Shown: one piece after another, positions 47,601-56,338 of the stretch
Numbering within the stretch: position 1 is the first letter of the stretch
Layout: every line of letters starts with the position of its first letter
Assembly: GCA_934635045.1 (NCBI GenBank)
Contig: CAKTZA010000008.1
Span: forward strand, 19,189-83,188
DNA length: 64,000 nucleotides
Source of the DNA: an uncultured Kiritimatiellota bacterium
GTDB lineage: Bacteria > Verrucomicrobiota > Kiritimatiellia > RFP12 > UBA1067
Direction of reading: 5' to 3'
Program-made: the position numbers and the translations under genes
The notes under the pieces: generated by a model
What the model was told of the DNA's origin: nothing
What the model saw: only the letters and a program-made list of their open reading frames with translations
Database searches by the model: none

Positions 47601-47678
47601 TCTCACACGGAGCCACGGAGGCACGGAGTCTGACCTGTTGGATCAGCTCGCTCCGTGTCTCCGTGCCTCCGTGTGAGA
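47601..47678 (+). repeat. Near-perfect 28-bp CACGGAG inverted repeat
   Basis: 47601-47628 pairs with 47651-47678 with only 2 mismatches around a 22-nt loop. Both arms are built from CACGGAG units. It lies between the surface protein and the outer-membrane protein and could end transcription or stabilise the 3' end of the transcript. Confidence 0.85.
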
Positions 47679-47707
47679 ACAGACACTGACAGTAAGGAGA
47701 ATTGGAA

Positions 47708-48664
47708 ATGAAGACGAAGACGTTTGGTTGGGTGATGGGGCTCGCGGCCGCCGTGGCGGCGACGGCGGCGCAGGCGGAAGGGTGGCGGTTCTCGGCGGGG
47801 CCGGCCTGGCGCTCTCGCGTGGAGGTCAAGACGTCCGGGTCGGCGTCCGCGCCCTTGGCCACGCTCGGCGCGAATTCGGTCAACTATCACTATGACACGG
47901 ACAACGCGCAGGTCGTGCCCGACCCGACCGACCCCACGGAATCGCTGTGGAAGATTCCCGTGAAGCGCACGGAGGTCATCCAGTCGACGGGCGACGGCGT
48001 GGCGAGCCTGTCGGACTCGGACAATCCGTCTGCGTTGGGCCTCAATCTCTCGGCGAGATATGACGTCTATTCCGGCGATTGGTTTTCGGTCGGCCTTGGC
48101 CTGCGGTTCGCCGCGTTCTTCGACATGAAGTCCTCGTCGTCCGCGTTCCTGAATACGGGCTCGACGCGGACGCGCGTTTCAAAGGGCTGGTTTCTGCATG
48201 AGGATATGCCGTGGCCGCCGACTGCGCTGCCCGCGCCCTGGGACGCGCCGACCTGTCCCGACTTCCGTGATGAGGTCGTCACCGATCCCGGCACGCCCGA
48301 CTTCGGCACGGGGTCGCGCCTCGTCACGTCGCGCTACCGGGCCGACCTCTGGCAGCTCGGCGTCGGGCCGAACGTGACGTGGCACGCCCTCTCCTGGCTC
48401 GACGCCTACGCGGGCGTGGAGGCGATCCTCAACCTCGCGACGGTCGACTTCGACGCGAACGGCTCTTCGACCTCCCGGACGGACTGCCTCCTCGGCTTCG
48501 GCGGCCACGTCGGGCTGGAGGCGAAGCTCACGGACAATCTCGGCCTCTACGGCCAGGTCGGCTACGAGTGGGTGGACGCGAGCGACGTCTCGGCCGGCGG
48601 CCTGCGGGCGGAGGCCGACTTCTCGTCCCTCGTCGTCTCGGCCGGCGTCTGCTTCCGGTTTTGA
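47708..48664 (+). CDS. Outer-membrane beta-barrel protein
   Basis: 318 residues. Signal peptide with cleavage after AAQA (MKTKTFGWVMGLAAAVAATAAQAEG). The mature protein alternates hydrophobic and polar residues with aromatic girdles (LNLSARYDVYSGDWFSVGLGLRF, LWQLGVGPNVTWHALSWLDAYAGVEA), and ends VSAGVCFRF with a C-terminal Phe, the usual barrel-assembly signal. No specific family recognised. AAGGAG lies 9 nt before ATG 47708; an in-frame TTG at 47702 is less likely. It is preceded by a large hairpin repeat. Confidence 0.75.
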   Translation: MKTKTFGWVMGLAAAVAATAAQAEGWRFSAGPAWRSRVEVKTSGSASAPLATLGANSVNYHYDTDNAQVVPDPTDPTESLWKIPVKRTEVIQSTGDGVASLSDSDNPSALGLNLSARYDVYSGDWFSVGLGLRFAAFFDMKSSSSAFLNTGSTRTRVSKGWFLHEDMPWPPTALPAPWDAPTCPDFRDEVVTDPGTPDFGTGSRLVTSRYRADLWQLGVGPNVTWHALSWLDAYAGVEAILNLATVDFDANGSSTSRTDCLLGFGGHVGLEAKLTDNLGLYGQVGYEWVDASDVSAGGLRAEADFSSLVVSAGVCFRF

Positions 48665-48732
48665 GGCTGTTGGCCGTTCGTGCGCCGACGCCTTCACGTG
48701 AAGAGCCGTGACGGGTTTGGCTCTTCTCGTTT

Positions 48733-48741
48733 TGGTATAAT
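48733..48741 (+). promoter_or_regulatory. Extended -10 promoter of the DUF3857/transglutaminase gene
   Basis: TTTTGGTATAAT with hexamer at 48736-48741. Only 7 nt separate it from the ATG, so the mRNA should be leaderless. No -35 at normal spacing. Confidence 0.75.
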
Positions 48742-48748
48742 ACGGCCC

Positions 48749-51700
48749 ATGTCTACGAAACAGAAGATCGAACGTCTTGGATTTCTCCTCTTCGCGGCCG
48801 TCTCCGTCGGCGCGGCGGACGACATCACCTGCGAGAGGTATCCCGACGCCGACGCGGTGCTGGTGGACGACGTCTCGCGCATCGCGTACAATCCCGACGG
48901 CACCTACGTCGAGTCGAGCGAGAGCTGGACGAAGATACTGACCGAGAAGGGGCGGCGCGAGGAGAGCACGGTTGCGCTCCACTACTCGAAGCGCTACGGC
49001 ACGGCGTCCGTCGACTTCGTCGGCATCGTCGGCACGAACGGCGTCGAACGCACGGTCGACGTGTCGGCGACGACGCGCGAATCGACGGACAACGGCTCGA
49101 TGGCGGCGAACATCTACGATCCGCTTGACCGCCGCATCGTCTGCACGATCCCCGGCCTGGCCGTCGGCGAGACGCTGCACGTGAAGACGACGCGCCGCTC
49201 CCTGAAGCCGCGCTGCGTGGGCCAGTGGTCCGACCTCGCGGTCTTCGCGTGGTCGAACCCGATCCTCCGCTCGCGCGTCGAGATTCGCGCGCCGAAGGAA
49301 CGTCCGCTCAAGCGCATTGCGATCCGCCATCCGCGCGGCAACATCGCGACGTCCGAGACGCCGCTCGCGGACGGCGGCACGCTGCACGTCTTCACGGCGA
49401 CGAATTCGGCGCAGGTCTTCCCAGAGCCGGACATGCCGCCGCTCTACACGCAGGTCCAGCATCTGCGCGTCTCGACGGCGGCGGACTGGCCGGAGATCTC
49501 GCGGTGGTACTGGGGTCTCTGCGCGCCGCATCTTGCGAAGACGAACGCGGCAATGATCGCAAAAATCGAAGATCTCAAATCTCAGATTTCAAAATCCAAT
49601 GTTCAAATTTCAGAGTCCCAGATTTTAGATCTTAAATCTGAAATTGTAAATTTCAACGCGCAACTCCTCCGCGCGATCTTCAAGTTCGTCTCGCAGGAGG
49701 TGCGCTACATGGGCCTCACGATGGAGGACACGTCGCCCGGCTACGCGCCGCACGACGTGGACGTCACGTTCGACAACCGTTACGGCGTCTGCCGCGACAA
49801 GGCGGGGCTCCTGGTGGCGATGCTGCGTCTCGCGGGCTTCAAGGCGTTCCCCGTCCTCATCAACGTCGGCGCGAAGCTCGACCCCGACGTGCCCCAGCCG
49901 TTCTTCAACCACGCCATTGTCGCCGTCGAACTTCCGAAGGACGTGAACAGCCGCACCTCTTCCTTCTTCCCTCTTCCTTCTTCCTTTCCTTACCTCCTCA
50001 TGGATCCGACGAACGAGAACGCGAAGGACCTCTTCCCGGCCTACGAAAGCGACAAGAGCTACCTCGTCTGCCGTCCGGAGGGGGACGTGCTGCGCCTCTC
50101 GCCGACGCCGACGCCCGACCACAACGCGCTTCGGGTCGTGTCGAAGGGCGTCCTCGCGAAGGACGGCTCGCTCGTCGTGGAGAGCGACGTCTCCTTTGGC
50201 GGCGTGAACGACACCGTCTACCGTCCGGCGCTTGTGAAGATGACGGGCGAGGATCGCGTCAAGTTCTTCGAGCGCGCCGTGAAGCGGCTTGCGGCGGGCG
50301 CGGAGCTCATCCGCTGCGAGATCGAGCCGGCGGACATGCGCGACACCGAGGTGCCCATCCGCGTGAAGCTCGCCGCCCGCCTGCCGGAGATGCTGCTCCG
50401 GGGCGAAACGTGCGACCGCCTCGACGTGCCGTTCGTCACGAAGACGCTCGGCCTCGCGAACTTCCTCCTGTCCGGCAACACGTCGCTCGAACGGCGCACG
50501 TTCCCGCTCGTCCTCGACTCGACAGCCTGCGTCGACGAGCGGCTGGAGATCGACCTCGCCGGCGTCGTGGGCGCGGCGCGCGACCTGCCGCCGGACGTGC
50601 AGATCGACGGCGGCTACGCCTATCGCCGCGCGTTTTCCGTCTCGAACGGCGTCCTGCGGGCGCAGCGGCGGCTCGCGGTCGCGCAGGTCGAGTTCTCGGC
50701 GGACGCCTACGCGAACCTGCGCGAGGACGTGAAGCGCGTCGAGGCGGCGGAGCGCCGCCAGCCCGTCTTCGCCGTCGATCCGCTTGCCGAGGCGGACGTG
50801 CGGTGGATTGACGAGGCGACGGAAGTCGACATCGCCTCCGACCGGGCGTGGACGGTCACGAACCGCGTCGTGAAGGAGATCTTGACCTACAAGGGCAAGA
50901 AGGGCTCGGCGGAGCTCGAATTCAGCTTCAACCCCTGCGTCGAGACGTTCGATCTCGTGTCCGCGACGGTCAGCAACCGGGATGGCCGCGTCTATTCCGT
51001 CTCGCCGCGCGAGAAGAACGTGATGGACTGCGGCTGGGCGGCGTCCGCGCCGCGCTACCCGGCGTCGAAGATCCTCGTCGTCAACCTGCCGTCCGTCGAG
51101 ATCGGCAGCACGATCTCCTACACGACCGTGCGCGCCGTCACGAACGCGTCGGCGGCGTACTACGGCGTCTTCGGCTTCGATTCGCACGAGCCGCTCGGAC
51201 GCCGCTTCGTGCGCGTGAACGGCTGGACGCGCGAGGTGCGCAATCCGCGCCGCATTCCGAACGAGCCGAGTCAGCCGGTGGCGTCGCTCTGGCGCGACCA
51301 GGTGATCGTCTCCTCGAACCGCTTCGCCCGGATGGATCTGGCGGTGGCGCCACTGCGGTCGGACGTCCTGCCGGACGGCGCGACGGTGCGCGAAATCCGC
51401 GACTGGATGGCCCGCCACGTGAAGATTGCGGGGCCGGGGCTGTACGAACTGCCGCTGGGCCGCCAGCTGACGGATCCGGCGGTCGTGCTGAAGGAACGTT
51501 ACGCGACGCGGCTCGACTACGTGCGCACGCTCTGCGCGCTCCTGAAGGGCGCGGGCTACGCGGCGAACGTCGTGCTGGCGGCCGACAATGCGAACGACCC
51601 TGCGCCGATTCGCAACCGCATCAAGTTCGAGAAGCCGAACGTGCGCGCCTTTTCCGCCGCGCTCTGCCGCGTGCGCGTCCGGGAGGGCGGCTTCCTCGGC

Positions 51701-52498
51701 TTCGGCGGCGAGATGAAGACATTCTTCCTCGGCACGGAGAACGAGTATGCGCCGCTCGGCCCGACGGCCTATGCGGGCAGCGACGTCTTCGACCCGGCGA
51801 CGGGCTCGTTCGCGGTCGTCACGGTGCCGGAGGCGGACTTCCGCGACCGCACGGGCGAGACGAGCGAGTTTTTCGTGCGCGAGGACGGCGCGGTCGACCT
51901 GACCGTCGTCTCGTCGATTTGGGGCAGTGGCGTCGGCGGCTTCCGCAAGCGCTATGCGGAGATTCTGCCGGAAGACCGCAGCCGCCTCTACCAGTCGATT
52001 CTCGGCAGCGTCGCGCAGGCGGCGAGCGCGACGCGCGAGCTGGAGGCGGACATCGAGGGCTATCCGGCGACGCGGCGGTTTTCCTGCTACGTCCCCGACT
52101 TTGCGACCGTCGCCGGCGACACGATCACCGTGCAGCTGCCGGCGCTCGTCTCGTCCATCCCCACGTTTACGGGCCGCGCGCGGCAGACGCCGTTCGCCGT
52201 TGGCGCGGCGGACGCCGAATTTGAGGAGGTCACGGTGCGGTTCCCGGAAGGCTATACGCAGGTCGAGCACCTGCCGGAGCCCTTTGCGTTCGCCGCGCCG
52301 GACGATCCGGCGCGTCCGTGGCTCGTCTGCACGGTCACGTCGCAGGTCGAGGACGGCGCGCGGGTCGTGAAGATCCGCCGCGAGGTGTCGCCGCGCGTGT
52401 CGTCGTGGTACGCGCCGGACATGATTGAGCTCGTCCGCGACCGCAGCCGCCGCGCCGCGTCCCGCGCAAACCGCACGCTCGTCGTCCGCCGTCCCTGA
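48749..52498 (+). CDS. Double DUF3857/transglutaminase-like secreted protein with inserted repeats
   Basis: 1,249 residues, signal peptide near the N-terminus (GFLLFAAVSVGA). First half: DUF3857 (about 25-255) then a transglutaminase-like domain (about 305-430) with the catalytic Cys in NRYGVCRDKAGLLVAMLRLAG and His in FFNHAIVAVEL. Second half (about 690-1000) repeats the same layout, but at the place of the Cys it reads RYATRLDYVRTLCALLKGAG, so it is probably inactive. An AT-rich block (49557-49657) adds a Lys/Glu/Ile/Ser-rich helix between DUF3857 and transglutaminase, and a pyrimidine tract (49956-49999) adds a Ser/Phe/Pro stretch. Likely periplasmic or surface envelope protein. Near-leaderless start. 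Confidence 0.8.
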   Translation: MSTKQKIERLGFLLFAAVSVGAADDITCERYPDADAVLVDDVSRIAYNPDGTYVESSESWTKILTEKGRREESTVALHYSKRYGTASVDFVGIVGTNGVERTVDVSATTRESTDNGSMAANIYDPLDRRIVCTIPGLAVGETLHVKTTRRSLKPRCVGQWSDLAVFAWSNPILRSRVEIRAPKERPLKRIAIRHPRGNIATSETPLADGGTLHVFTATNSAQVFPEPDMPPLYTQVQHLRVSTAADWPEISRWYWGLCAPHLAKTNAAMIAKIEDLKSQISKSNVQISESQILDLKSEIVNFNAQLLRAIFKFVSQEVRYMGLTMEDTSPGYAPHDVDVTFDNRYGVCRDKAGLLVAMLRLAGFKAFPVLINVGAKLDPDVPQPFFNHAIVAVELPKDVNSRTSSFFPLPSSFPYLLMDPTNENAKDLFPAYESDKSYLVCRPEGDVLRLSPTPTPDHNALRVVSKGVLAKDGSLVVESDVSFGGVNDTVYRPALVKMTGEDRVKFFERAVKRLAAGAELIRCEIEPADMRDTEVPIRVKLAARLPEMLLRGETCDRLDVPFVTKTLGLANFLLSGNTSLERRTFPLVLDSTACVDERLEIDLAGVVGAARDLPPDVQIDGGYAYRRAFSVSNGVLRAQRRLAVAQVEFSADAYANLREDVKRVEAAERRQPVFAVDPLAEADVRWIDEATEVDIASDRAWTVTNRVVKEILTYKGKKGSAELEFSFNPCVETFDLVSATVSNRDGRVYSVSPREKNVMDCGWAASAPRYPASKILVVNLPSVEIGSTISYTTVRAVTNASAAYYGVFGFDSHEPLGRRFVRVNGWTREVRNPRRIPNEPSQPVASLWRDQVIVSSNRFARMDLAVAPLRSDVLPDGATVREIRDWMARHVKIAGPGLYELPLGRQLTDPAVVLKERYATRLDYVRTLCALLKGAGYAANVVLAADNANDPAPIRNRIKFEKPNVRAFSAALCRVRVREGGFLGFGGEMKTFFLGTENEYAPLGPTAYAGSDVFDPATGSFAVVTVPEADFRDRTGETSEFFVREDGAVDLTVVSSIWGSGVGGFRKRYAEILPEDRSRLYQSILGSVAQAASATRELEADIEGYPATRRFSCYVPDFATVAGDTITVQLPALVSSIPTFTGRARQTPFAVGAADAEFEEVTVRFPEGYTQVEHLPEPFAFAAPDDPARPWLVCTVTSQVEDGARVVKIRREVSPRVSSWYAPDMIELVRDRSRRAASRANRTLVVRRP
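49557..49657 (+). repeat. AT-rich in-frame insertion with AAATCTSAGATTTC-like inverted units
   Basis: An abrupt low-GC block within a high-GC gene, made of ATCTCAAATCTCAGATTTC-type units and their inverted counterparts. It encodes about 33 residues of predicted helix (KIEDLKSQISKSNVQ onward) where related proteins have a shorter linker. Confidence 0.8.
49956..49999 (+). repeat. Polypyrimidine TTCCTTCTTCC tract inserted in frame
   Basis: A nearly pure C/T run of TTCC, CTTCC and CTC units within the transglutaminase-like domain region. It encodes TSSFFPLPSSFPYLL just before MDPTNENAKDLFPAY, a family-typical segment. Confidence 0.75.
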
Positions 52499-52533
52499 CG
52501 CGAGGCCCTCGTCCTGCACGGGAAGGTCTGCGA

Positions 52534-52676
52534 CGCTGAACGCGGAGGCAGCGGAGATGGGGAGACGCGGAGGTGCGAGCCGCAGACAGTCAGGACGGCA
52601 TCGATCCGACTTCAGATTTCGTGAATTCCCTCAAGGCCTCCGTGTCTCCGCTTCTCCGTCCCCTCCGTGTTCAGCG
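52534..52676 (+). repeat. 40-bp CACGGAG-type inverted repeat
   Basis: Arms 52534-52573 and 52637-52676 match at about 33 of 40 positions. The outer ends CGCTGAAC/GTTCAGCG are perfect. It fills most of the 234-nt gap before the DUF2723 gene, in which no other gene is seen. Confidence 0.8.
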
Positions 52677-52712
52677 AAAGCAACCGTTGATGCCACACCG
52701 GAGGCGGTTTTT

Positions 52713-52721
52713 TGGTATAAT
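52713..52721 (+). promoter_or_regulatory. Extended -10 promoter of the DUF2723 gene
   Basis: TTTTTTGGTATAAT with hexamer at 52716-52721; ATG is 11 nt later. Nearly leaderless. Confidence 0.75.
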
Positions 52722-52732
52722 TCAACGCTCAT

Positions 52733-55700
52733 ATGAAGGACAAGTTCTTTACGAAGCTCGACTGGGCGGCGTTCGGCGCCGCCACGCTCATCACGTTCGT
52801 CGTCTACTTCTTCACGCTCGGCCCCTCCGTCGGCCTGGAGGACTCGGGCGAGCTCGCGACGGCCGCCGCGAACCTCGGCGTGCCGCATCCGCCGGGCTAT
52901 CCGTTCTGGACGTTCTGCTCGTGGCTGTTCTGCAAGGCGTTCTCCTGGGTGACGTACATGGGCCACTCGACGCCGGCGTGGGCCGTCTCGCTCTGCTCGG
53001 CGACGTTCGGCGCGCTGGCGGCCGGCTGCACGGCGATGCTCATCTGCCGCTCGTCGTGCGACTTCATCGGGCAGGACGACGAGAACCCCGACTTCCACGC
53101 GATCCGCCCGTCGAGCCTCCTCGCCTTCGGCGGCGCGGTCGGCGGCGCGCTCACGTTCTCGCTCTCGCCCGTCGAATGGTCGCAGTCGACGATCGTCGAG
53201 ATCTACTCGCTGAACGCGCTCTTCCTGATGTGGGTCTTTTTGCTCTCCTACCGCTGGATGCGCCGCCCGTCGGACAAGGTGCTCTGGATGACGGCGTTCG
53301 TCTTCGGCCTCGGCCTCACGAACTACCAGGTCCTCCTCTTCGCGATCGTGCCGCTCGCGCTCGTCATCGCGATGCGAAACATCGGGCTCTTCCGCGACGT
53401 CTTCATCTACCTCGTGCCCGTCGGGATGACGTGGCAGCTCCTGCAGATCGGCCAGCTCGCGCGCGCCGACCGCTACATGCAGGCGAACGTCATCAGCAAG
53501 CACGCGCCGCTCGTGAACGAGGCCGTCTCGGCGCCGTCCTCGACGGTGCTCGCGCTCGCGCTCGTCGCGCTCGTGGGCGCGCTTGTCGCGGCGGCCGTCC
53601 TGAAGCGGCGCGGACAGGCCGAGCGGGCGGCGAAGGCCGTCCTCATCGTCGGCGGCGGCGCGGCCGCGCTCGTCTTCCTGACGTCTTTCGTCTTCGTCTC
53701 GAAGAACACGTGGACGGGCGTGACGGCCGAGGTCGCGCCGCTGATTGCGCCGACGCGCTACGCCTTCATTGCCGCGCTCTGCGCCGGGTCGGTCGTCGCG
53801 GCCGTCCTCGCCTCCCTGAAGGGCGCGGACGACGACGTGGAGGGGCTCTTTCCGCGCCTCGCGGCGCAGTTCAACCGCGAGCTGCTCGTCTCCGCCGCGC
53901 TCGCGCTCGCGGCCGTCGTCGCGGCGCTCACGGTGCCGGCGGCGGACGCGGCGGGCTACACGGGGCCCGCGTTCCCGTGGGGCAAGTCGACGGGGATGTT
54001 CGCGCTCCTCGTCGCGCTCCTCTTCGTGCTGACGTCGTTCACGCGCAAGGGGCTCTCGTTCGCGATTCCCGTCGCGGGGCTTCACGTCGCGGCGTTCGTC
54101 CTCCTCTCGCATGGCGCGCTGAACGGCCTCACGCACCCGGCGAGCTGGTGGTTCGCCTGGCCGATCGCGTGGAACTTCGTCCTCCTCGCGCTCGCGTGGC
54201 TCACGCTGCCGAACGGGCGCTCCGTCGCAGGCGCGGCGTTCTTCGCGCAGCTCGGCGTCTCGTTCTACGCCTACATGCCGATCGTCTCCGACCTCCGCAA
54301 CCCGCCGATGAACTGGGGCTATCCGCGCACGTGGGAGGGCTTCAAGCACGCGATCATGCGCGGCCAGTACGAGGCGATCGGCGTGCCGAGCTTCCCGTCC
54401 GTCGGCGCGTTCCTCGCGTTCTTCCTCCGGCAGATGGGCCACTACTTCGGCGACGTGATGGTGCAGTTCACCGACCTGCTCGTGCCGTTCGCGCTCGTGC
54501 CGTTCGCGGCGGGCCACTGGATCGTCGAGAAGGCGCACCGCAAGACGTTCTGGCAGTGGATGGTCGCGGCGGCGGCGTGCTTCCTCATGATGTCGGGCCT
54601 CCTCATCCTGCTCGCGAACGTGAAGGGCGACGTGCAGGACGGCTTCATCCAGAAGGTGAAGTTCATCTCCTCGCACGCGATGATCGCGCTCTGGATCGGC
54701 TACGGCCTCGTCTTCGCGGCGGCGGCCGCGCTGCGGCTCTTCCAGCGCAAGGCGGCGAACGTCCTGCCGGCGGACGGCGTGGAGCAGCGCCTGACGAGCC
54801 GGCGCATCCGCCGCAGCGGCGGCATCGCGGTCGCCGCGTGCGTCGCGGGCCTCACGATCCTCGTCTGCGCCGTCTACCCGATCGTCCAGAACTACACCGA
54901 CGAGCGGATGGTCTTCGAGCTCGGCGGCAACGAGCAGAACGGCCACACCTTCGGCTGGCAGTTCGGCGCCTACCAGCTGGAGGGCGCGAAGGCGATCAGC
55001 GAGCAGGTCGTGGCGGACGAGGAGCCGCTCCCGGACCCGGCGTATCCGCCGCCGATGGAGAAGTTCGCGATCTTCTTCGGCGGGACCGACCCGGGGCGGT
55101 TCGTGCCGACCTACATGATCTACTCGGCGAAGTTCCGTCCCGACGTCTACCTCATCACGCAGAACGCCCTCGCCGACGACACGTACATGTCCGTCCAGCG
55201 CGACCTCTACGGCGACGAGATCTGGATTCCCTCGAAGGAGGACTCGGCCGAGGCGTTCAACGTCTACGTGGACGAGGTCCAGCGCGGCGTGCGCCCGGCG
55301 AACGGCGACCTGCAGATCCAGAACGGGCGCGTGCAGGTGACGGGGGCGCTCGGCGTCATGGAGATCAACGGCATCCTCACGAAGATGATGCACGACCACG
55401 ACCGCCTGCGGCATGCGTTCTACGTTGAGGAGTCGTACGTCATCCCGTGGATGTACCCGTACCTCTCGCCGCACGGGCTCATCATGAAGATCAACGCCGA
55501 CCCGACGCCGTACGACGCGAAGCGCGCCGCGCAGGATCGTGACTTCTGGGACTGGTACACGCGGCGGCTCCTCGACGACCCGATGTACCGGCGCGACTTC
55601 GCGGGGCAGAAGAGCTTCTCGAAGCTGCGCGCGGCGATCGCCGGCCTCTACCAGAAGCAGGGGCGTCCGCGCGAGGGCGCGCAGGCGTTCCGCGAGGCGG

Positions 55701-56305
55701 TGCTCCTCTACCCGGCCTCGCCGGAGGCGACCTTCCGCTATGCGCAGGAGTGCCTGCTGCCGTTCCGCAGGTGGGACATCGTGCTGGAGCTGATGGACTA
55801 CACGGACGTGATCGACCCGAACAACAAGCGCACGGCGAGCCTCCGGGGCTACGTCATGCGCGTCCGCGCCCTGACGGCGGAGGTCCAGCGGCTGGAGGCG
55901 AAGCGGCGCGCGAAGACGTTCGCCGATGCGGACGCCTTTGCGCTTGCGCGCGCCTACTACGAGCTGGGCCGCGTCGCGGAGGCCGCGTCGCTCGTGCGCG
56001 GGTTTGCGGACAAGACCTCGGATCCGCAGACGCTGCAGGTGCTCGTGCGCATCTTCCTCGACGCGCAGCAGGACGCGGACGCCGAGAAGGCACTGAACCG
56101 CTACCTGAAGGCGAATCCGCAGGGCGACGCGAACGCCTGGGCCGACCTCGCGAAGCTCCAGTACCGGTCGGGCCGCAAGCAGGCCGCGCAGCAGAGCTTC
56201 ATTCAGGGCTACCGCATCGACGCGCAGGCGCTCTTCCAGCGGCTGCAGCGGGACCATGAGCTCTACGAACTCGCCGCGCCGCTCTTCCAGCAGCGGCGTC
56301 CCTGA
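52733..56305 (+). CDS. DUF2723 membrane protein with C-terminal TPR region
   Basis: 1,190 residues. The N-terminal DUF2723 segment has FTLGPSVGLEDSGELATAAANLGVPHPPGYPFW, the conserved acidic-loop signature of the TMEM260-like, glycosyltransferase-C-type fold, followed by about 12 membrane helices (to about residue 730). A soluble domain with FFGGTDPGRFVPTYMIY follows, and the last 200 residues form TPR-like helix pairs (ARAYYELGRVAEAASLV, ANAWADLAKLQYRSGRKQAA). Such proteins are thought to transfer sugars from lipid carriers to exported proteins; that role is inferred by family. The start is near-leaderless. Confidence 0.87.
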   Translation: MKDKFFTKLDWAAFGAATLITFVVYFFTLGPSVGLEDSGELATAAANLGVPHPPGYPFWTFCSWLFCKAFSWVTYMGHSTPAWAVSLCSATFGALAAGCTAMLICRSSCDFIGQDDENPDFHAIRPSSLLAFGGAVGGALTFSLSPVEWSQSTIVEIYSLNALFLMWVFLLSYRWMRRPSDKVLWMTAFVFGLGLTNYQVLLFAIVPLALVIAMRNIGLFRDVFIYLVPVGMTWQLLQIGQLARADRYMQANVISKHAPLVNEAVSAPSSTVLALALVALVGALVAAAVLKRRGQAERAAKAVLIVGGGAAALVFLTSFVFVSKNTWTGVTAEVAPLIAPTRYAFIAALCAGSVVAAVLASLKGADDDVEGLFPRLAAQFNRELLVSAALALAAVVAALTVPAADAAGYTGPAFPWGKSTGMFALLVALLFVLTSFTRKGLSFAIPVAGLHVAAFVLLSHGALNGLTHPASWWFAWPIAWNFVLLALAWLTLPNGRSVAGAAFFAQLGVSFYAYMPIVSDLRNPPMNWGYPRTWEGFKHAIMRGQYEAIGVPSFPSVGAFLAFFLRQMGHYFGDVMVQFTDLLVPFALVPFAAGHWIVEKAHRKTFWQWMVAAAACFLMMSGLLILLANVKGDVQDGFIQKVKFISSHAMIALWIGYGLVFAAAAALRLFQRKAANVLPADGVEQRLTSRRIRRSGGIAVAACVAGLTILVCAVYPIVQNYTDERMVFELGGNEQNGHTFGWQFGAYQLEGAKAISEQVVADEEPLPDPAYPPPMEKFAIFFGGTDPGRFVPTYMIYSAKFRPDVYLITQNALADDTYMSVQRDLYGDEIWIPSKEDSAEAFNVYVDEVQRGVRPANGDLQIQNGRVQVTGALGVMEINGILTKMMHDHDRLRHAFYVEESYVIPWMYPYLSPHGLIMKINADPTPYDAKRAAQDRDFWDWYTRRLLDDPMYRRDFAGQKSFSKLRAAIAGLYQKQGRPREGAQAFREAVLLYPASPEATFRYAQECLLPFRRWDIVLELMDYTDVIDPNNKRTASLRGYVMRVRALTAEVQRLEAKRRAKTFADADAFALARAYYELGRVAEAASLVRGFADKTSDPQTLQVLVRIFLDAQQDADAEKALNRYLKANPQGDANAWADLAKLQYRSGRKQAAQQSFIQGYRIDAQALFQRLQRDHELYELAAPLFQQRRP

Positions 56306-56338
56306 CGGCTCAAGGAAATCAAGAAAGGAAACGAAGAC

